In this document: positions 5,543-6,912 of the stretch, piece by piece | How the letters are laid out: every line of letters starts with the position of its first letter | Position numbering within the stretch: the stretch's first letter is position 1 | Assembly: GCA_021776885.1 (NCBI GenBank) | Contig: JAJFFA010000007.1 | Span: 1 to 6,912, forward strand | DNA from: Planctomycetota bacterium | Lineage (GTDB): Bacteria > Planctomycetota > UBA1135 > GCA-002686595 | Direction: 5' to 3' | DNA: 6,912 bases | Made by a program: the position numbers and the translations under genes | Notes under the pieces: generated by a model | Database searches by the model: none | What the model saw: only the letters and a program-made list of their open reading frames with translations | What the model was told of the DNA's origin: nothing

Positions 5543-6912
5543 TTGCTCTCTTGGACGAATCACGGGGTCGCGCTCGCACGCGCCCCTCACTTCCCATCGT
5601 TCGGCGCCGACGCTCGCTTCTGTTACGAAGACGACCCGACGCCGGTGGAGCTGCGCTTCGTGGGGCGTCTCGAAGCCCTCGCACTCGACGATCGGCTGCT
5701 GCTCGTGACCAGCGGAGGGGACATCCCCTTCTCGCTCTCGACGACCCGCCGCCAACGTCCCAGGACCCTGGGCTTTACGGCCCAGCAGATCAACGGCGTG
5801 ACCCAGCGCGCGCAACCCAAGGCCCCTCTGGTCACCCAGATCTGGCGCATCGACAACCTGCCGGACCCGGTGTCGCTGTTCAGCATGCTGTCGTTCCCCG
5901 AAGAGGAGGCAGAGCTCGGGTTCGGCGGCGACAGCATGCAGGTGCTTCCGGATCCGGCGAACCCGCTGAACAGCCTGCTCATCGACCGCACCGAGTTTTT
6001 CTCCGTGACGCGCGTGGCCATCGATCTGACCGGCCCCCCGGTCGAGACCGAGGTCGGCCAACGCCATCGCACGACCTCGCCGATCAAGGGCATCCGAAAC
6101 CGGATGGCGGGCCCGAGCCTCGTGAACCCGAACGTTCTTCTGCGCGGCTTCAACGACGCGGGCCCGGTCCCCAACGGCGTCGCCGTGGACTGCGGCTCAG
6201 ACCTGATCACGATCGATCGCCAAGAGGGCCAGCTCGCCGGCGATCGCATCGGCACCTACGGCGCGATCTGGTATCCGGCGGCCCAATGGAAACCGGACGA
6301 CGGGGATCTGGACCCGTTCGATCACTACGTGTTCGGCACGGGTGCGCTGGGCAACTCGTTCATCGGTCAGTTCCCCTACCAGCTCGCGCACTTCGCGGCG
6401 GGGGACCCTGCGATCCCGCTGTGCACGTCCCCGCTGCCGGACGAGACCCAGCCGCCGACGGAGGTGAAGCGCTGGTTCGTGGACCAGGAGGCGGACGACC
6501 TGGACGACTACGCGCGCAAGTTCACGCTGACCGAGGTGGACGAGCGGTACAACGCGGAGAACTACCGAGCGGTCGGGATGGAGGGGGATGGCTACGCTGC
6601 GTATGGGTTCATCGGGCGGGCGAACACCTTGGATGGTGTGACGGTCGTCGATCTGGACGAGCTGACGGAGTTCCTTCAGCCCCTGACGAGCGAGTCGACC
6701 TGGGGGATCGGCGACTCTCCGGGCGCGGAGGCTTTCGTTGGCCACCTGCGTACGCACCCGGAGTTCGACGCTGTCGCTGCCGCCTTCGCGGCGAACCCGC
6801 TCCCAAGCTCCGATGCCTTCCAGTTCCTCAGCAACTCAAACCTCCACGCCGCGCTGACCGGCGCTCCGCAGCTCTTCCGAATCGAAGAACCTTCCACCAA
6901 CCTCCCGTATAC
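5543..6912 (+). CDS. Large protein of unknown function, N-terminal part (cut by right edge)
   Basis: An open frame without stops continues from just after the ggt stop to the end of the window; from the TTG at 5543 it gives 456 complete codons. Codons end mostly in G or C and the product has normal composition (stretches such as LEALALDDRLLLVTSGGDIP, TQIWRIDNLPDPVSLFSM, GTYGAIWYPAAQWKPDD, VKRWFVDQEADDLDDYARK), so it is real coding sequence. I recognise no family. Seen: no signal peptide or membrane segment; many Pro, Asp and aromatic residues, overall acidic; alternating strand-like pieces in the first 250 residues; a more helical, acidic part after VKRWFVDQE. This looks like a large soluble or structural protein. 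The start is uncertain: TTG 5543 and GTG 5453, 5645 or 5660 are all possible; GTG 5660 has GGAG nine bases upstream, the TTG a distant GGGGA. It reads in the same frame as ggt but follows a stop and hairpins, so it is probably a separate transcription unit. Confidence 0.7.
   Translation, partial: MLSWTNHGVALARAPHFPSFGADARFCYEDDPTPVELRFVGRLEALALDDRLLLVTSGGDIPFSLSTTRRQRPRTLGFTAQQINGVTQRAQPKAPLVTQIWRIDNLPDPVSLFSMLSFPEEEAELGFGGDSMQVLPDPANPLNSLLIDRTEFFSVTRVAIDLTGPPVETEVGQRHRTTSPIKGIRNRMAGPSLVNPNVLLRGFNDAGPVPNGVAVDCGSDLITIDRQEGQLAGDRIGTYGAIWYPAAQWKPDDGDLDPFDHYVFGTGALGNSFIGQFPYQLAHFAAGDPAIPLCTSPLPDETQPPTEVKRWFVDQEADDLDDYARKFTLTEVDERYNAENYRAVGMEGDGYAAYGFIGRANTLDGVTVVDLDELTEFLQPLTSESTWGIGDSPGAEAFVGHLRTHPEFDAVAAAFAANPLPSSDAFQFLSNSNLHAALTGAPQLFRIEEPSTNLPY

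Noticed and set aside
5429..5543. Readthrough or fusion of ggt with the downstream frame, which is in the same reading frame after the TAG
   Set aside because: The GGT ends at its family's usual C-terminus, hairpins follow, and the stretch directly after the stop does not look coding; the shared frame is a one-in-three coincidence.
5504..6757. Minus-strand frames opposite the unknown right-hand gene (5504-6067, 5623-6255, 6197-6757)
   Set aside because: The plus-strand frame is open throughout, has G/C-ending codons and balanced composition; the minus-strand frames are Arg/Ser/Val-rich shadows that overlap each other.

Overview
The window is high-GC bacterial DNA with dense, mostly G/C-ending codons, short spacers and stop/start overlaps. 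The gene content (C39-like lipoprotein, free-standing NIL-domain protein, lipoprotein-like gamma-glutamyltranspeptidase, secreted protein with a domain common in surface proteins) fits a high-GC Gram-negative environmental bacterium. Planctomycetota or Myxococcota are my guesses, but nothing here fixes the phylum. No RNA gene, insertion sequence, CRISPR array or phage integrase was found.

Left part, minus strand (1-2641): a secreted protein cut by the left edge starts at 561. Upstream of it, read right to left, a two-gene unit starts at 2641: a C39-like cysteine-peptidase lipoprotein (1655-2641), then an NAD(P)-binding dehydrogenase of the 2,4-diaminopentanoate dehydrogenase / DapB-like type (660-1658). 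These two overlap by ATGA and the second has its own GGAG ribosome-binding site, so they are very probably co-translated.

Divergent spacer (2642-2711): 70 bases hold an exact 13-bp tandem direct repeat (2677-2702), the only conspicuous candidate regulatory structure in the window.

Middle part, plus strand (2712-5431): a tight three-gene unit of a small polytopic membrane protein of unknown function, an 80-residue NIL-domain protein, and a 614-residue gamma-glutamyltranspeptidase (ggt) with all main catalytic and binding motifs. Spacing is 9 bp, then a GTGA overlap. GGT would cleave gamma-glutamyl compounds such as glutathione in the cell envelope. The NIL domain is otherwise known as the methionine-binding tail of MetN, so a link to sulfur amino-acid salvage or sensing is possible but inferred.

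Right part (5432-6912): a spacer of about 110 bases with two small hairpins, then a long plus-strand reading frame that leaves the window open. I do not recognise its product. It has no signal peptide, is somewhat less GC-rich than ggt and has an uncertain start. It is the least explained part of the window. The rest is mostly ordinary housekeeping and envelope biology; I see no clear evidence for a novel defence or mobile system.
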